Assembly: GCA_045541495.1 (NCBI GenBank)
Contig: JAZQJE010000018.1
Coordinates: 1 to 31,835, forward strand
DNA from: RGIG3009 sp045541495
Lineage (GTDB): Bacteria > Bacillota > Clostridia > Oscillospirales > Acutalibacteraceae
DNA: 31,835 bases
Direction: 5' to 3'
Part shown: positions 7,298 to 15,583 of the stretch, one piece after another
How positions within the stretch are numbered: position 1 is the stretch's first letter
How the letters are laid out: each line of letters opens with the position of its first letter
The notes under the pieces: model-generated
Seen by the model: the letters and a program-made list of their open reading frames with translations, nothing else
Databases searched by the model: none
What the model was told of the DNA's origin: nothing
Translations under genes and position numbers: made by a program

Positions 7298-8944
7298 ATG
7301 ACAGCCTTGGAACACCTAGCAGAGGTATTATTTCCCGATGTTACCTTAACGCCGGAAGATTATGAAGTTCGCTATCCCGCCCGACAATTAAAAGAAAGCG
7401 CCCGCGTTACCCGTATTGCGCCGTCCCCCACGGGATATCTGCATTTGGGTGTGTTGTTCACCGCCTCGGTGAACTATCTGACCGCCCGTGCCACTGACGG
7501 TGTGTTTTATTTCCGTTTGGAAGATACCGATAAAAAGCGGGAAGTGGACGGCGGTGCCGAAGATATTCTCACGGGCTTGCGCCAATACGGCTTGGACATT
7601 GACGAAGGATACGAAGCCCCCGGTAAGGAAACGGGCAACTACGGTCCCTACCGTCAAAGCGATCGTGCGGTGATCTATCACACCTATGCCAAGGCCTTGC
7701 TGTTGCAAGGACAAGCCTACCCCTGTTTCTGCACCGCCGAAGAATTGGATGCCACACGTACCGTGCAGGAACAAAATAAGCAGCGCACGGGATATTACGG
7801 CTCTTACGCCCGTTGCCGCGACCTATCCCCCGAAGAAGCCCTCGAACGGGTAAAAGCGGGACACCCCTACGTGGTGCGATTGCGTTCTCCCGGTGATGAA
7901 AGCCGCCGTGTGAAATTTGACGATATGATCAAAGGCACCATTGAAATGCCCGAAAACGATCAAGATATCGTGTTACTGAAAACCGACGGTATCCCCACCT
8001 ATCACTTTGCCCATGCGGTGGACGATCATTTAATGCGCACCACCCATGTCATCCGCGGTGACGAGTGGATCGCTTCGGTACCGATCCACCTGCAGTTGTT
8101 CCGTATGTTGGGCTTTAAACCGCCCAAATACGCCCACGTCAGCCCCATCATGAAAGAGGACGAGGGCGGCAAACGGAAGTTGTCCAAACGAAAAGATCCC
8201 GAAGCCGCCGTACATTTCTACACCGAACAGGGATATCCCGCCGACAGTGTGATGGAATATCTCTTGACAGTGGCAAACAGCGATTATGAAGAATGGCATC
8301 GGCACAACCCCGAAAAGACCCGCGCCGACTTCCCCTTCAACCTCAAAAAAATGAGTGTCTCGGGCGCGTTGTTTGACCTGAACAAACTCAACGACGTGAG
8401 TAAAAATGTCATTGCCGTCATGGATGCCGCTTCGGTCACCAAACAGGTGCTGGAATGGGCAAAAGCAAACGATACCGCCTTCTATGAACGATTGGCGGCG
8501 GATCGCACGATGGCAGAAGGCATCTTCGCCATTGACCGCGGCGGCAATAAGCCTCGAAAAGACATTGCCAAATGGAGCGATACTCCCGCGTATACGGCGT
8601 TTTTCTTTGAAACGCCCGCCGAGTTCCCCTGGCCGGAAACGCTCCAAAAAGAGGACATTAAAACCGTTTTGCAGGCATATCAAGAGGTTTATGACCCTAC
8701 GCAGGATAAACAAGCGTGGTTTGACGCCATCAAAACGCTGTGCCCGTCCCTTGGTTTTTGTCCCGAGGTGAAAGAATATAAGAAAAATCCCGAAGCCTAT
8801 AAAGGCCATGCGGGTGATGCCAGTACGGTGATTCGGGTGGCGGTAACAGGCCGTCGCAACACCCCCGATCTGTGTTCTATCATGCAGTTGTTGGGCAAGG
8901 AGAAAGTCCTCCGCCGTTTAAATACCGCTGCGAATACGTTATAA
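7298..8944 (+). CDS. gltX: Glutamate--tRNA ligase
   Basis: Class I synthetase that charges tRNA-Glu. The HIGH motif is YLHLG within APSPTGYLHLG (41-51) and the KMSKS motif is KLSKR (294-298). At 548 aa it is longer than the common 470-490 aa bacterial form; extra sequence sits before the HIGH motif (residues 1-35) and in the C-terminal half. I chose ATG 7298, which has GAGGAGGGG at 5-6 nt. The frame opens at a TTG at 7283, but that codon is at the ribosome site. glnS follows after 11 nt in the same operon. With a separate glutaminyl enzyme present, this one may be discriminating (tRNA-Glu only), but that is inference. Confidence 0.94.
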   Translation: MTALEHLAEVLFPDVTLTPEDYEVRYPARQLKESARVTRIAPSPTGYLHLGVLFTASVNYLTARATDGVFYFRLEDTDKKREVDGGAEDILTGLRQYGLDIDEGYEAPGKETGNYGPYRQSDRAVIYHTYAKALLLQGQAYPCFCTAEELDATRTVQEQNKQRTGYYGSYARCRDLSPEEALERVKAGHPYVVRLRSPGDESRRVKFDDMIKGTIEMPENDQDIVLLKTDGIPTYHFAHAVDDHLMRTTHVIRGDEWIASVPIHLQLFRMLGFKPPKYAHVSPIMKEDEGGKRKLSKRKDPEAAVHFYTEQGYPADSVMEYLLTVANSDYEEWHRHNPEKTRADFPFNLKKMSVSGALFDLNKLNDVSKNVIAVMDAASVTKQVLEWAKANDTAFYERLAADRTMAEGIFAIDRGGNKPRKDIAKWSDTPAYTAFFFETPAEFPWPETLQKEDIKTVLQAYQEVYDPTQDKQAWFDAIKTLCPSLGFCPEVKEYKKNPEAYKGHAGDASTVIRVAVTGRRNTPDLCSIMQLLGKEKVLRRLNTAANTL

Positions 8945-8955
8945 GGAGCAACACT

Positions 8956-10638
8956 ATGTCCGAAGAGATCAAAAGTGCCGGTGTCGGCAGTAACTTTATT
9001 CATGATATCATCGACGAGGAGTTGAAGCCTGACGGCCGTTGTTACGGTCAGCAGGTACACACCCGTTTCCCGCCAGAACCCAACGGATATCTGCATATCG
9101 GTCATGCCAAAGCCGTATGCATCGATTTCGGCACAGCACTGAAATACGGCGGTATCTGTAACTTGCGTATGGATGACACCAATCCCACCAAAGAAGACGA
9201 GGAATACGTGGACGCCATTCAAGAGGATATCCATTGGTTGGGGTACGATTGGGACGATCGGTTTTATTTTGCCTCGGATTATTTTGAAACGATGTACGAG
9301 ATTGCGGTATCTCTCATCAAAAAGGGATTGGCATACGTGTGCGAATTAACACCCGATCAGATGCGGGAAAACCGCGGCGATCTCACCCATCCCGCCGTCA
9401 GCCCTTATCGTGACCGTCCGATGGAAGAAAGTTTGGATCTGTTCAGCCGTATGCGGGCAGGGGAATTTGCCGATGGTGCCATGACACTGCGTGCCAAGAT
9501 CGATCTTGCCAGTGGCAACTTCAATATGCGCGATCCCGTGATCTATCGTATCAACCATCTTCCTCACCATCGCCAAGGTGACAAATGGTGCATTTATCCC
9601 ATGTATGATTTTGCTCATCCGCTGGAAGATGCCATTGAGGGGATCACTCATTCGTTGTGCTCGTTGGAATTTGAAGATCACCGTCCGCTGTACAACTGGG
9701 TGGTGGAACACGCCGATCTCCCCGGGAAACCCCGCCAAATCGAGTTTGCTCGCTTAAACATCAATTACACGGTCATGTCCAAACGGAAATTGCGCCGTTT
9801 GGTGGAAGAAAACTATGTATCCGGTTGGGACGATCCGCGGATGCCCACTTTACGAGGGCTCCGCCGCAGAGGATACACCCCCGCCTCTATCCGCAATTTC
9901 ATTGAACGTGTGGGCGTTGCCAAAGTCCCCAGCATGGTGGAAGTGGCGTTGTTAGAGCATTGTCTGCGGGAAGATCTCAACGAAAACGCCACCCGCGCTA
10001 TGGCGGTATTGCACCCCGTGAAACTCACCATCATCAATTACCCCGAAGGGCAAAGCGAGACCTTCGCCATGGAAAATCATCCCTATTATCCCGAACGGGG
10101 CACTCACTCGGTATCGTTCTCCCGTGATCTGTATGTAGAACGAGATGATTTTATGGAAGAGCCGGTAAAAGGCTATTTTCGTTTGTTCCCCGGCAACGAA
10201 GTGCGACTCAAATCTGCTTATGTGGTGCGTTGCACCGATTGTGTGAAAGACGAAAACGGTAACGTTACGGAAATTTTGGCCACCTATGATCCCCAGACCC
10301 GCGGCGGGAACACACCTGACGGACGCAAGGTAAAAGGCACCATCCATTGGGTAGACGCGGCTACTGCCAAAACTGCGGAAGTGCGGTTGTACTCGTCGTT
10401 GTTCATGGATCCCGAACCGGAAAGCGGCGAAGGCGATTTTCTCGATCATATGAATAAAGAATCTTTGGAAGTGCTCACCGATTGTAAGATTGAAGCGGGT
10501 ATTCTTCCTGCCGAAGCCCCGGCGGCGTTCCAATTCCTACGGTTGGGGTACTTCTGTATTGATAACACCGACAGCACGGCGGAACATCCCGTATTCAATC
10601 GTTCCGTATCGTTGAAAGACAGTTTTAAGAAACAATAA
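8956..10638 (+). CDS. glnS: Glutamine--tRNA ligase
   Basis: Class I synthetase that charges tRNA-Gln directly. It is 560 aa, the normal length. HIGH is intact in PPEPNGYLHIGHAK (39-52) and the KMSKS equivalent is VMSKR at about 274-278, followed by WDDPRMPTLRGLRRRG, a GlnRS signature. The C-terminal two beta-barrel anticodon-binding domain is present (about 340-555). The start is the ATG preceded by AAGGAG. Firmicutes often lack GlnRS and use GatCAB transamidation; a glnS next to gltX is a feature of some Clostridia. Whether gatCAB also exists cannot be seen here. Confidence 0.95.
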   Translation: MSEEIKSAGVGSNFIHDIIDEELKPDGRCYGQQVHTRFPPEPNGYLHIGHAKAVCIDFGTALKYGGICNLRMDDTNPTKEDEEYVDAIQEDIHWLGYDWDDRFYFASDYFETMYEIAVSLIKKGLAYVCELTPDQMRENRGDLTHPAVSPYRDRPMEESLDLFSRMRAGEFADGAMTLRAKIDLASGNFNMRDPVIYRINHLPHHRQGDKWCIYPMYDFAHPLEDAIEGITHSLCSLEFEDHRPLYNWVVEHADLPGKPRQIEFARLNINYTVMSKRKLRRLVEENYVSGWDDPRMPTLRGLRRRGYTPASIRNFIERVGVAKVPSMVEVALLEHCLREDLNENATRAMAVLHPVKLTIINYPEGQSETFAMENHPYYPERGTHSVSFSRDLYVERDDFMEEPVKGYFRLFPGNEVRLKSAYVVRCTDCVKDENGNVTEILATYDPQTRGGNTPDGRKVKGTIHWVDAATAKTAEVRLYSSLFMDPEPESGEGDFLDHMNKESLEVLTDCKIEAGILPAEAPAAFQFLRLGYFCIDNTDSTAEHPVFNRSVSLKDSFKKQ

Positions 10639-10676
10639 AAAAATGTGCCCGATAGAATATCATCGGGCACATTTTT
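10638..10676. terminator. Bidirectional terminator between glnS and the YesL-like gene
   Basis: Stem ATGTGCCCGAT (10643-10653), 8-nt loop, stem ATCGGGCACAT (10662-10672), an A-run on the left and TTT on the right. It sits between the glnS stop and the stop of the convergent gene at 10685. Confidence 0.9.
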
Positions 10677-10684
10677 GGGTTTTA

Positions 10685-11635
10685 TCAGATCGTATCGTCT
10701 TCATCGGCGCGAGTATCGCGGGAAAGACGGCGCGCGCGGCGCATATCATCGGCAGAATACTGTTTGGGAATACGGGTATTGTCCCCTTTTTCCGTGGTTT
10801 CTTCTACGGGCGTTTTATCGCGGTCTTCAAAAATAGACTCTTCGGCAGAGGCCTGTGCAAGCGCCACATTCAAATCACGACGTTTATCCAGATCTTCGTT
10901 GGGATGTTCCTCATAGTAAGGGTCAATAATGTTCTTTTTCACAAGAGGGAAGATCATAAACTGGATAAGGAACGAACGGAATGCCGGAAAGAAGAAAAGA
11001 TGTGCCGCCAACAAAACCACGATCGCAATGCCCAGATCCACGGTAAAGAGGATCAGCGTACCAACCGCGGATAACAGCAACAAAACAAGGAAGATCAAAA
11101 AGTTTTGTTTCATTCCCACAAAGGCGAACAGATAACTGTTTTTGATCAGTTGTTTGAGCGACATACGGAAAGTGATCATTTGCAAATAAATGTAATACCG
11201 CGCGAAGGTGGTGAGAAGCGCCAGCAACAACACCGCCGCTGTCAGGATCACGTTGAGGATTCCGCTTTCTTCGCTGAACAGAAGCGCGCCCCCGTAAAAG
11301 TATACATTGTAGGCAAACAGGGCGGTAACCAACAGTTCCAAGATACTCACGATCAAGCCTTGTTTCCAGTTTTTCTTGATGGTATCAAAGAAATCCGCCG
11401 GTAAAAACACGTGTTTTTCACGGACATAGTTGCGGGTCACATACGTAAGGCCTACTTCCGCTAACCCCTGTGTGACCACAGGCAAGGATACCAACGCATA
11501 CAACAAGTTGGCGATGACCAGTTTAAAAAATTTGCGGGCATATAATTCCCAGAACAAGAAAAATCGCTTTTTCTCCGGCTCGTTTTTGGATACGCCGGGT
11601 CCCGGTTTGGAATAGTTGATGTTAAACAGCCCCAC
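10685..11635 (-). CDS. YesL-like (DUF624) membrane protein
   Basis: A 316-aa integral membrane protein resembling the YesL/DUF624 family, whose function is unknown. After a charged N-terminus (1-35) there are about five to six hydrophobic segments, at about 37-58, 92-115, 123-146, 166-185, 190-212 and possibly 213-232. The conserved YARKFFKLVIANLLYALVSLP stretch opens the first one. A long hydrophilic, acidic C-terminal tail (about 235-316), ending ADEDDTI, probably lies in the cytosol; it is longer than in typical YesL and rich in Arg/Asp. The start is GTG at 11633-11635 with AGGAG about 7 nt upstream. It follows the SpoIIM-like gene by 35 nt. Confidence 0.72.
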   Translation of the reverse strand: MGLFNINYSKPGPGVSKNEPEKKRFFLFWELYARKFFKLVIANLLYALVSLPVVTQGLAEVGLTYVTRNYVREKHVFLPADFFDTIKKNWKQGLIVSILELLVTALFAYNVYFYGGALLFSEESGILNVILTAAVLLLALLTTFARYYIYLQMITFRMSLKQLIKNSYLFAFVGMKQNFLIFLVLLLLSAVGTLILFTVDLGIAIVVLLAAHLFFFPAFRSFLIQFMIFPLVKKNIIDPYYEEHPNEDLDKRRDLNVALAQASAEESIFEDRDKTPVEETTEKGDNTRIPKQYSADDMRRARRLSRDTRADEDDTI

Positions 11636-11670
11636 AATAACACTCCTGTCTTTTTACGATCCCGTTAATG

Positions 11671-12279
11671 TCATAGAAAAAAACGCAACAACAACGCGCG
11701 CAGTCCCACATCCACCGCTCCTGCGGCAAACAATAACGGTAAGAGCAATAAAAACTGTACACAATACAGTCGGAAATTTTGCCATAACCCGCCGCAATGC
11801 GCGCCGCGGGGCATCAATTGACCCGCTAATTGCAACGACATTTTGACGGACAGTAAATACCCGCGTGACAACACCGCGGCTTCCAGCAGCGAATGAGGCA
11901 GTATAAATACCGCCGCCAGCAGCACCCCTGATCCGCCACAAGAATAGTGATGTGCCTGTGCGAGGCCTACCCCGATTCCCCACAAAAGCGGCACCGCCAA
12001 CGCAAAAGGCGCACCGCAAGCAGAAAGACCCGAAAGGAATACCACCGCCAGTAAGCACAGAGTTTGGAAACAAGACAAAAAGAATTGTGCAAACCCGCCT
12101 TGCAGGCCGCCTGTGATAGGTTGTATGGCCAGCAACGCCGTAACGGACGACGGTAGGTCATCCGCCCACGCCGCGTACACGATTACACCGCAACCACAGC
12201 CAATAAGCAGTAATAAAAGCAACGGAAGCACACGGCGGAGATCCACCGTGTGCCGTTTTATAGAGTTTGTCCTTTTCAT
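11671..12279 (-). CDS. SpoIIM-like membrane protein (stage II sporulation protein M family)
   Basis: A 202-aa membrane protein with five likely membrane segments (about 17-37, 64-86, 88-107, 115-132 and 165-195). The layout fits SpoIIM: a short cytosolic N-terminus, one segment, an extracellular stretch (38-62), then a tight cluster with VGLAQAHHYSCGGSGVLLA and the ILPHSLLEAAVLSRGY motif; SpoIIM proteins have a comparable LPxxxxxxP/A motif. SpoIIM works with SpoIID and SpoIIP in peptidoglycan remodelling during forespore engulfment. The sequence is divergent, so a related membrane protein with another role is possible. The ATG has CGGAGGA 6-7 nt upstream. Confidence 0.65.
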   Translation of the reverse strand: MKRTNSIKRHTVDLRRVLPLLLLLLIGCGCGVIVYAAWADDLPSSVTALLAIQPITGGLQGGFAQFFLSCFQTLCLLAVVFLSGLSACGAPFALAVPLLWGIGVGLAQAHHYSCGGSGVLLAAVFILPHSLLEAAVLSRGYLLSVKMSLQLAGQLMPRGAHCGGLWQNFRLYCVQFLLLLPLLFAAGAVDVGLRALLLRFFL

Positions 12280-12343
12280 AAGCGGTCCTCCGTTTCTCTG
12301 TCACTGCATTGTATGCAGAAACCAAAACGGATATGACCACACT

Positions 12344-12745
12344 TTATCGACGGCGTTTTCCGTTGATACCCAAAATGCCGCCCAATGCGCCGATACCAAT
12401 CATCAGCGCCGCTTTCGCAAGTAATAGGGTACTTGCCTGATCAGGCAAAACGGCAAATCCTGCAGCAGCCGTGAGTAAAAACAACAACCCACCGATACCC
12501 GCGCCGTATAACAGACCCCGTTCTCGCGATACGCGAGCGGCTGCGAAACCACCGGCAAACGCACCGATACTTGCCGCGATCAATGCCAGTGGCGAAACAG
12601 CTTTGACGGGAAACACACCCGAGGCCATGAGCGCTGCCATCAGCAACAACGCCAAGACACAGGCGGCGGCTCCAACGGCTACACCGATTGCCAACGGTCG
12701 GAAAATACGCCATCCGAGAGATCCTTTTTCGCTGCGAGTTTTCAT
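12344..12745 (-). CDS. TIGR04086-like small membrane protein
   Basis: A 133-aa protein with four clear hydrophobic segments (about 15-40, 49-67, 79-101 and 107-127) and short charged ends (MKTRSEKGS, NGKRRR). Its length, topology and place just downstream of yajC match the TIGR04086 family of Clostridia, which is of unknown function. The sequence is rich in Gly/Ala, as usual for that family. The ATG is preceded by GGAGG 7-8 nt upstream. Confidence 0.7.
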   Translation of the reverse strand: MKTRSEKGSLGWRIFRPLAIGVAVGAAACVLALLLMAALMASGVFPVKAVSPLALIAASIGAFAGGFAAARVSRERGLLYGAGIGGLLFLLTAAAGFAVLPDQASTLLLAKAALMIGIGALGGILGINGKRRR

Positions 12746-12812
12746 GTTTTCAGCCTCCGCGATCCATAGTACTATACCTTATTCTGCGAAAGCGGAAAAT
12801 AGTACAGCGAAA

Positions 12813-13196
12813 TTAGATATCGTCATCATCGTCATCATCGTCAGCGGGCGTATCGTGCACAGTATCACAGCTTTGCAGAGCCCACTTCTTGATGACCATT
12901 TTGTTGCAATTGGCACCGGTTTCGATGACCAACGTATCTTCTTTTACCGTCACCACACGGCCGCAGATACCGCCGATGGTGGTAATCTCGTCACCCACAC
13001 GGATGTTATTGCGCATTTGTTGCTCTTCCTTTTGGCGTTTGCGCTGAGGACGAATCATCATAAAATACATCAGCACCACAACCAAGATGATGGGCAGGAA
13101 ACCGATCAATCCTCCCAAAACACCACCGACTTGCTGAGCACCGTCACCGACGCCGGTAGTCGTTGTATCGGCAACCAAGGAAATAAAATCGAACAT
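12813..13196 (-). CDS. yajC: Preprotein translocase subunit YajC
   Basis: A 127-aa inner membrane partner of the SecDF-YajC complex. A single membrane segment (about 24-47) is followed by the family motif YFMMIRPQRKRQKE and the soluble domain with VGDEITTIGGICGRV. The C-terminus ends in eight consecutive Asp then Ile, coded by a GAC/GAT triplet run. The ATG at 13196 has GGAGG 8-9 nt upstream; an upstream in-frame extension to 13238 is out because it runs through the promoter. secD/secF do not follow here. Confidence 0.93.
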   Translation of the reverse strand: MFDFISLVADTTTTGVGDGAQQVGGVLGGLIGFLPIILVVVLMYFMMIRPQRKRQKEEQQMRNNIRVGDEITTIGGICGRVVTVKEDTLVIETGANCNKMVIKKWALQSCDTVHDTPADDDDDDDDI

Positions 13197-13226
13197 AATA
13201 CAGCACCTCCAAAATAATCGCCTATC

Positions 13227-13255
13227 ATTATACCGCAACTGCGGCAGGATAGCAA
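13227..13255 (-). promoter_or_regulatory. yajC promoter
   Basis: Minus-strand TTGCTA (13250-13255), a 17-nt spacer and a perfect TATAAT (13227-13232). The spacer starts with a palindrome, CCGCA-AC-TGCGG (13233-13244), directly upstream of the -10 box. Expected start about 13220. This separates yajC from tgt transcription, although read-through from queA-tgt is possible since I see no terminator between them. Confidence 0.8.
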
Positions 13256-13278
13256 GGGGAAAAGCAAAAATTCACAAT

Positions 13279-14406
13279 TTAGACACGCTTGTCCAATACA
13301 CCGGTATATTGATGATAAAACTCCTCAAACGTACCGTTGTCCAGTGCCTCGCGGGTTCGTTCAGTTAACGTATTGTAGAAATACAGATTGTGCATCACAC
13401 ATAACCGCATGGCCAACATCTCGTTGGCCTTAAACAAATGACGGATATAGGCACGAGAATGGCGGCGGCAGGTGGGACAATCACATTCCTCGTCGATGGG
13501 TCTCAAATCGTGCTCATATTTTTGGTTGAGTATATTGCGATGCCCACTCCATGTAAATACATGGGCATGGCGGGCGTTACGGGCAGGCATCACGCAGTCA
13601 AACAAGTCCACCCCACGGTATACGCCTTCTAAAATATTTTCCGGTGTACCGACGCCCATAAGATAGCGAGGCTTATCGACAGGCATATAGGGCTCCACTG
13701 CTTCGATGATGCGATACATCTCTTCCGTCGGTTCTCCCACCGCCAAGCCGCCGATAGCATAGCCATCCAGATCCATGGCGGCGATCTCTTTCATATGGGC
13801 GATCCGCAGATCTTCAAAGGTACATCCTTGATTGATCCCAAACAGCAATTGCTGGGGGTTTACCGTATCGGGCAACGCATTTAACCGATCGTGTTCCTGT
13901 TTACAACGCTGTAACCAACGCGTGGTGCGGGCACAGGATTTGGCCGAATACTCATGGGTGGCGGGATTTTCCACACATTCGTCAAACGCCATGGCGATGG
14001 TCGATCCCAAATGGGATTGAATACGCATGCTTTCCTCCGGCCCGATAAACAGCCGACGTCCGTCAATATGGGAAGAAAACGTTACGCCTTCTTCTTTGAT
14101 TTTACGGAGTTTGGCAAGCGAGAACACCTGAAATCCGCCGCTGTCAGTCAAGATCGGCCCATGCCATCCCGTAAAGGTATGTAATCCTCCCAATTCTTTC
14201 ACCAATTCATCACCGGGCCGCAAATGTAGGTGATACGTGTTGCATAATTGCACTTGGCACTTGAGGTCTTTCAAATCGTAGGCGGATACCGCCCCTTTGA
14301 TGGCGCCGCAGGTGGCAACATTCATAAATGCAGGAGTCTGTATCGTGCCGTGGGGGGTTTGAAACTCGCCCCGCCGCGCCGCGCCGCAGGTTTTTAAAAT
14401 TTTCAT
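13279..14406 (-). CDS. tgt: Queuine tRNA-ribosyltransferase (tRNA-guanine transglycosylase)
   Basis: Exchanges guanine-34 for the queuine precursor preQ1 in tRNAs with GUN anticodons. It is 375 aa, the usual length. It shows ILTDSGGFQVFS with an active-site Asp, FGINQGC, YAIGGLAVGEP, GVDLFDCVMPARNARHAH with the nucleophilic Asp, and a zinc site CDCPTC with a later His (MHN). I chose ATG 14406; a GTG four codons upstream (14418) has no well-placed ribosome site. It starts 15 nt after the queA stop, forming a queA-tgt operon. Confidence 0.96.
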   Translation of the reverse strand: MKILKTCGAARRGEFQTPHGTIQTPAFMNVATCGAIKGAVSAYDLKDLKCQVQLCNTYHLHLRPGDELVKELGGLHTFTGWHGPILTDSGGFQVFSLAKLRKIKEEGVTFSSHIDGRRLFIGPEESMRIQSHLGSTIAMAFDECVENPATHEYSAKSCARTTRWLQRCKQEHDRLNALPDTVNPQQLLFGINQGCTFEDLRIAHMKEIAAMDLDGYAIGGLAVGEPTEEMYRIIEAVEPYMPVDKPRYLMGVGTPENILEGVYRGVDLFDCVMPARNARHAHVFTWSGHRNILNQKYEHDLRPIDEECDCPTCRRHSRAYIRHLFKANEMLAMRLCVMHNLYFYNTLTERTREALDNGTFEEFYHQYTGVLDKRV

Positions 14407-14421
14407 CTTAAAATCCACCCT

Positions 14422-15447
14422 TTATACAATGAGCATGGCATCGCCGAAACTGAAGAAACGGTATTGGCTTTCTACCGCGTAGCGGTAGGTCTCCATGGTC
14501 TTTTCATACCCTGCAAATGCGCTGACCAACATAATCAACGTACTTTCGGGCAAATGGAAATTGGTGATGAGGCCATCCAACACCTGAAATTGATATCCGG
14601 GATAGATGAAGATATCTGTCCACCCGTCAGCGGGGTTCACCTCGCCGTCGGTCAATCCCACACTTTCCAGTGTGCGGCAACTGGTAGTTCCCACCGCAAA
14701 CACCCGTCCGCCGTTTTTCTTGGTACGGTTAATAAGCTCGGCCGTTTCGGCGGACAACTCGTAATGCTCCGAATGCATTTTGTGATCGGTGATCTCCTCG
14801 GCTTTTACGGGACGGAACGTCCCCAGCCCCACATGCAGGGTGACAAACCCGATATTCACACCCTTATCTTGCAAGGCTTGCAACAGTTCGGGGGTAAAAT
14901 GCAATCCCGCCGTGGGCGCCGCCGCCGATCCGATCTCTTTAGAATAGACCGTTTGATACCGTTCTTTGTTTTGCAATTCCTGCGTAATATAATGGGGCAA
15001 TGGCATTTGGCCAATGGTTTCCAACAACGCATAAAAATTGCCGTTATAGGTAAATTTAACCACGCGATTGCCCTCGGGCGTAACATCCAACACTTCCGCT
15101 TCCAACGCACCGTCGCCGAACATCAACACATTACCGGGTTTTGCCTTTTTTCCCGGCCCTGCCAATACTTCCCACACATCATTTCCCTTGGGAGTCAGCA
15201 ATAACAGTTCCACTGCACCGCCTGTCCCTTTACGCTGCCCGTATAACCGCGCGGGTAACACGCGACTATCGTTGAGGATCAAGCAGTCGCCTGCCTCTAA
15301 ATAGTCTAGAATATCATAAAAATGGCGATCCGCCCGCTCCCCCGTTTTGCGGTCCAACACCAATAAGCGGGAATGATCCCGCGGTTCGATAGGTTGCTGG
15401 GCAATTAGGGATTCGGGCAAATCGTAGAAAAAATCCTGTCGTTTCAT
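14422..15447 (-). CDS. queA: S-adenosylmethionine:tRNA ribosyltransferase-isomerase
   Basis: Adds the epoxy-cyclopentanediol precursor from the ribosyl part of SAM to preQ1 in tRNA, giving epoxyqueuosine. It is 341 aa, the standard length. Family stretches are the N-terminal DFFYDLPESLIAQQP, LNDSRVLPARL, AAPTAGLHFT, HVGLGTFRPV and TTSCRTLE. It is first in the queA-tgt pair and divergent from asd over 136 bp. The ribosome site upstream of the ATG is modest (CGGAG at about 13 nt). Confidence 0.96.
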   Translation of the reverse strand: MKRQDFFYDLPESLIAQQPIEPRDHSRLLVLDRKTGERADRHFYDILDYLEAGDCLILNDSRVLPARLYGQRKGTGGAVELLLLTPKGNDVWEVLAGPGKKAKPGNVLMFGDGALEAEVLDVTPEGNRVVKFTYNGNFYALLETIGQMPLPHYITQELQNKERYQTVYSKEIGSAAAPTAGLHFTPELLQALQDKGVNIGFVTLHVGLGTFRPVKAEEITDHKMHSEHYELSAETAELINRTKKNGGRVFAVGTTSCRTLESVGLTDGEVNPADGWTDIFIYPGYQFQVLDGLITNFHLPESTLIMLVSAFAGYEKTMETYRYAVESQYRFFSFGDAMLIV

Positions 15448-15481
15448 GAAAGTTTTCGTTTCTCCGTATCCTTCGAAATTG

Positions 15482-15510
15482 TTGACATCACTGTTGTATA
15501 ATGCTACAAT
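15482..15510 (+). promoter_or_regulatory. asd-dapA-dapB promoter with extended -10
   Basis: Plus-strand TTGACA (15482-15487), a 17-nt spacer and TACAAT (15505-15510), with TG at 15502-15503 giving an extended -10. Expected start about 15517, giving a leader of about 67 nt. The leader is too short for a lysine riboswitch. Confidence 0.85.
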
Positions 15511-15583
15511 GGAATGTGGAAAAAGTCAAGTGAATATCCGCGTATACGGCTGTTTTTCTTGGGCCTGAAAGGAAATGATAATA

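Noticed and set aside
12769..12805. GTACTAT...ATAGTAC inverted repeat after yajC as a terminator
   Set aside because: Stem arms are only 7 bp with a 23-nt loop and no T-run, so terminator function is not supported.
15482..15502. TATAAT at 15497-15502 as the asd -10 box
   Set aside because: It is only 9 nt from TTGACA; TACAAT at 15505-15510 has the correct 17-nt spacing and an upstream TG.
15448..15583. Possible riboswitch or T-box before asd
   Set aside because: The leader after the predicted start is about 67 nt and shows no T-box sequence or lysine-riboswitch folding elements.
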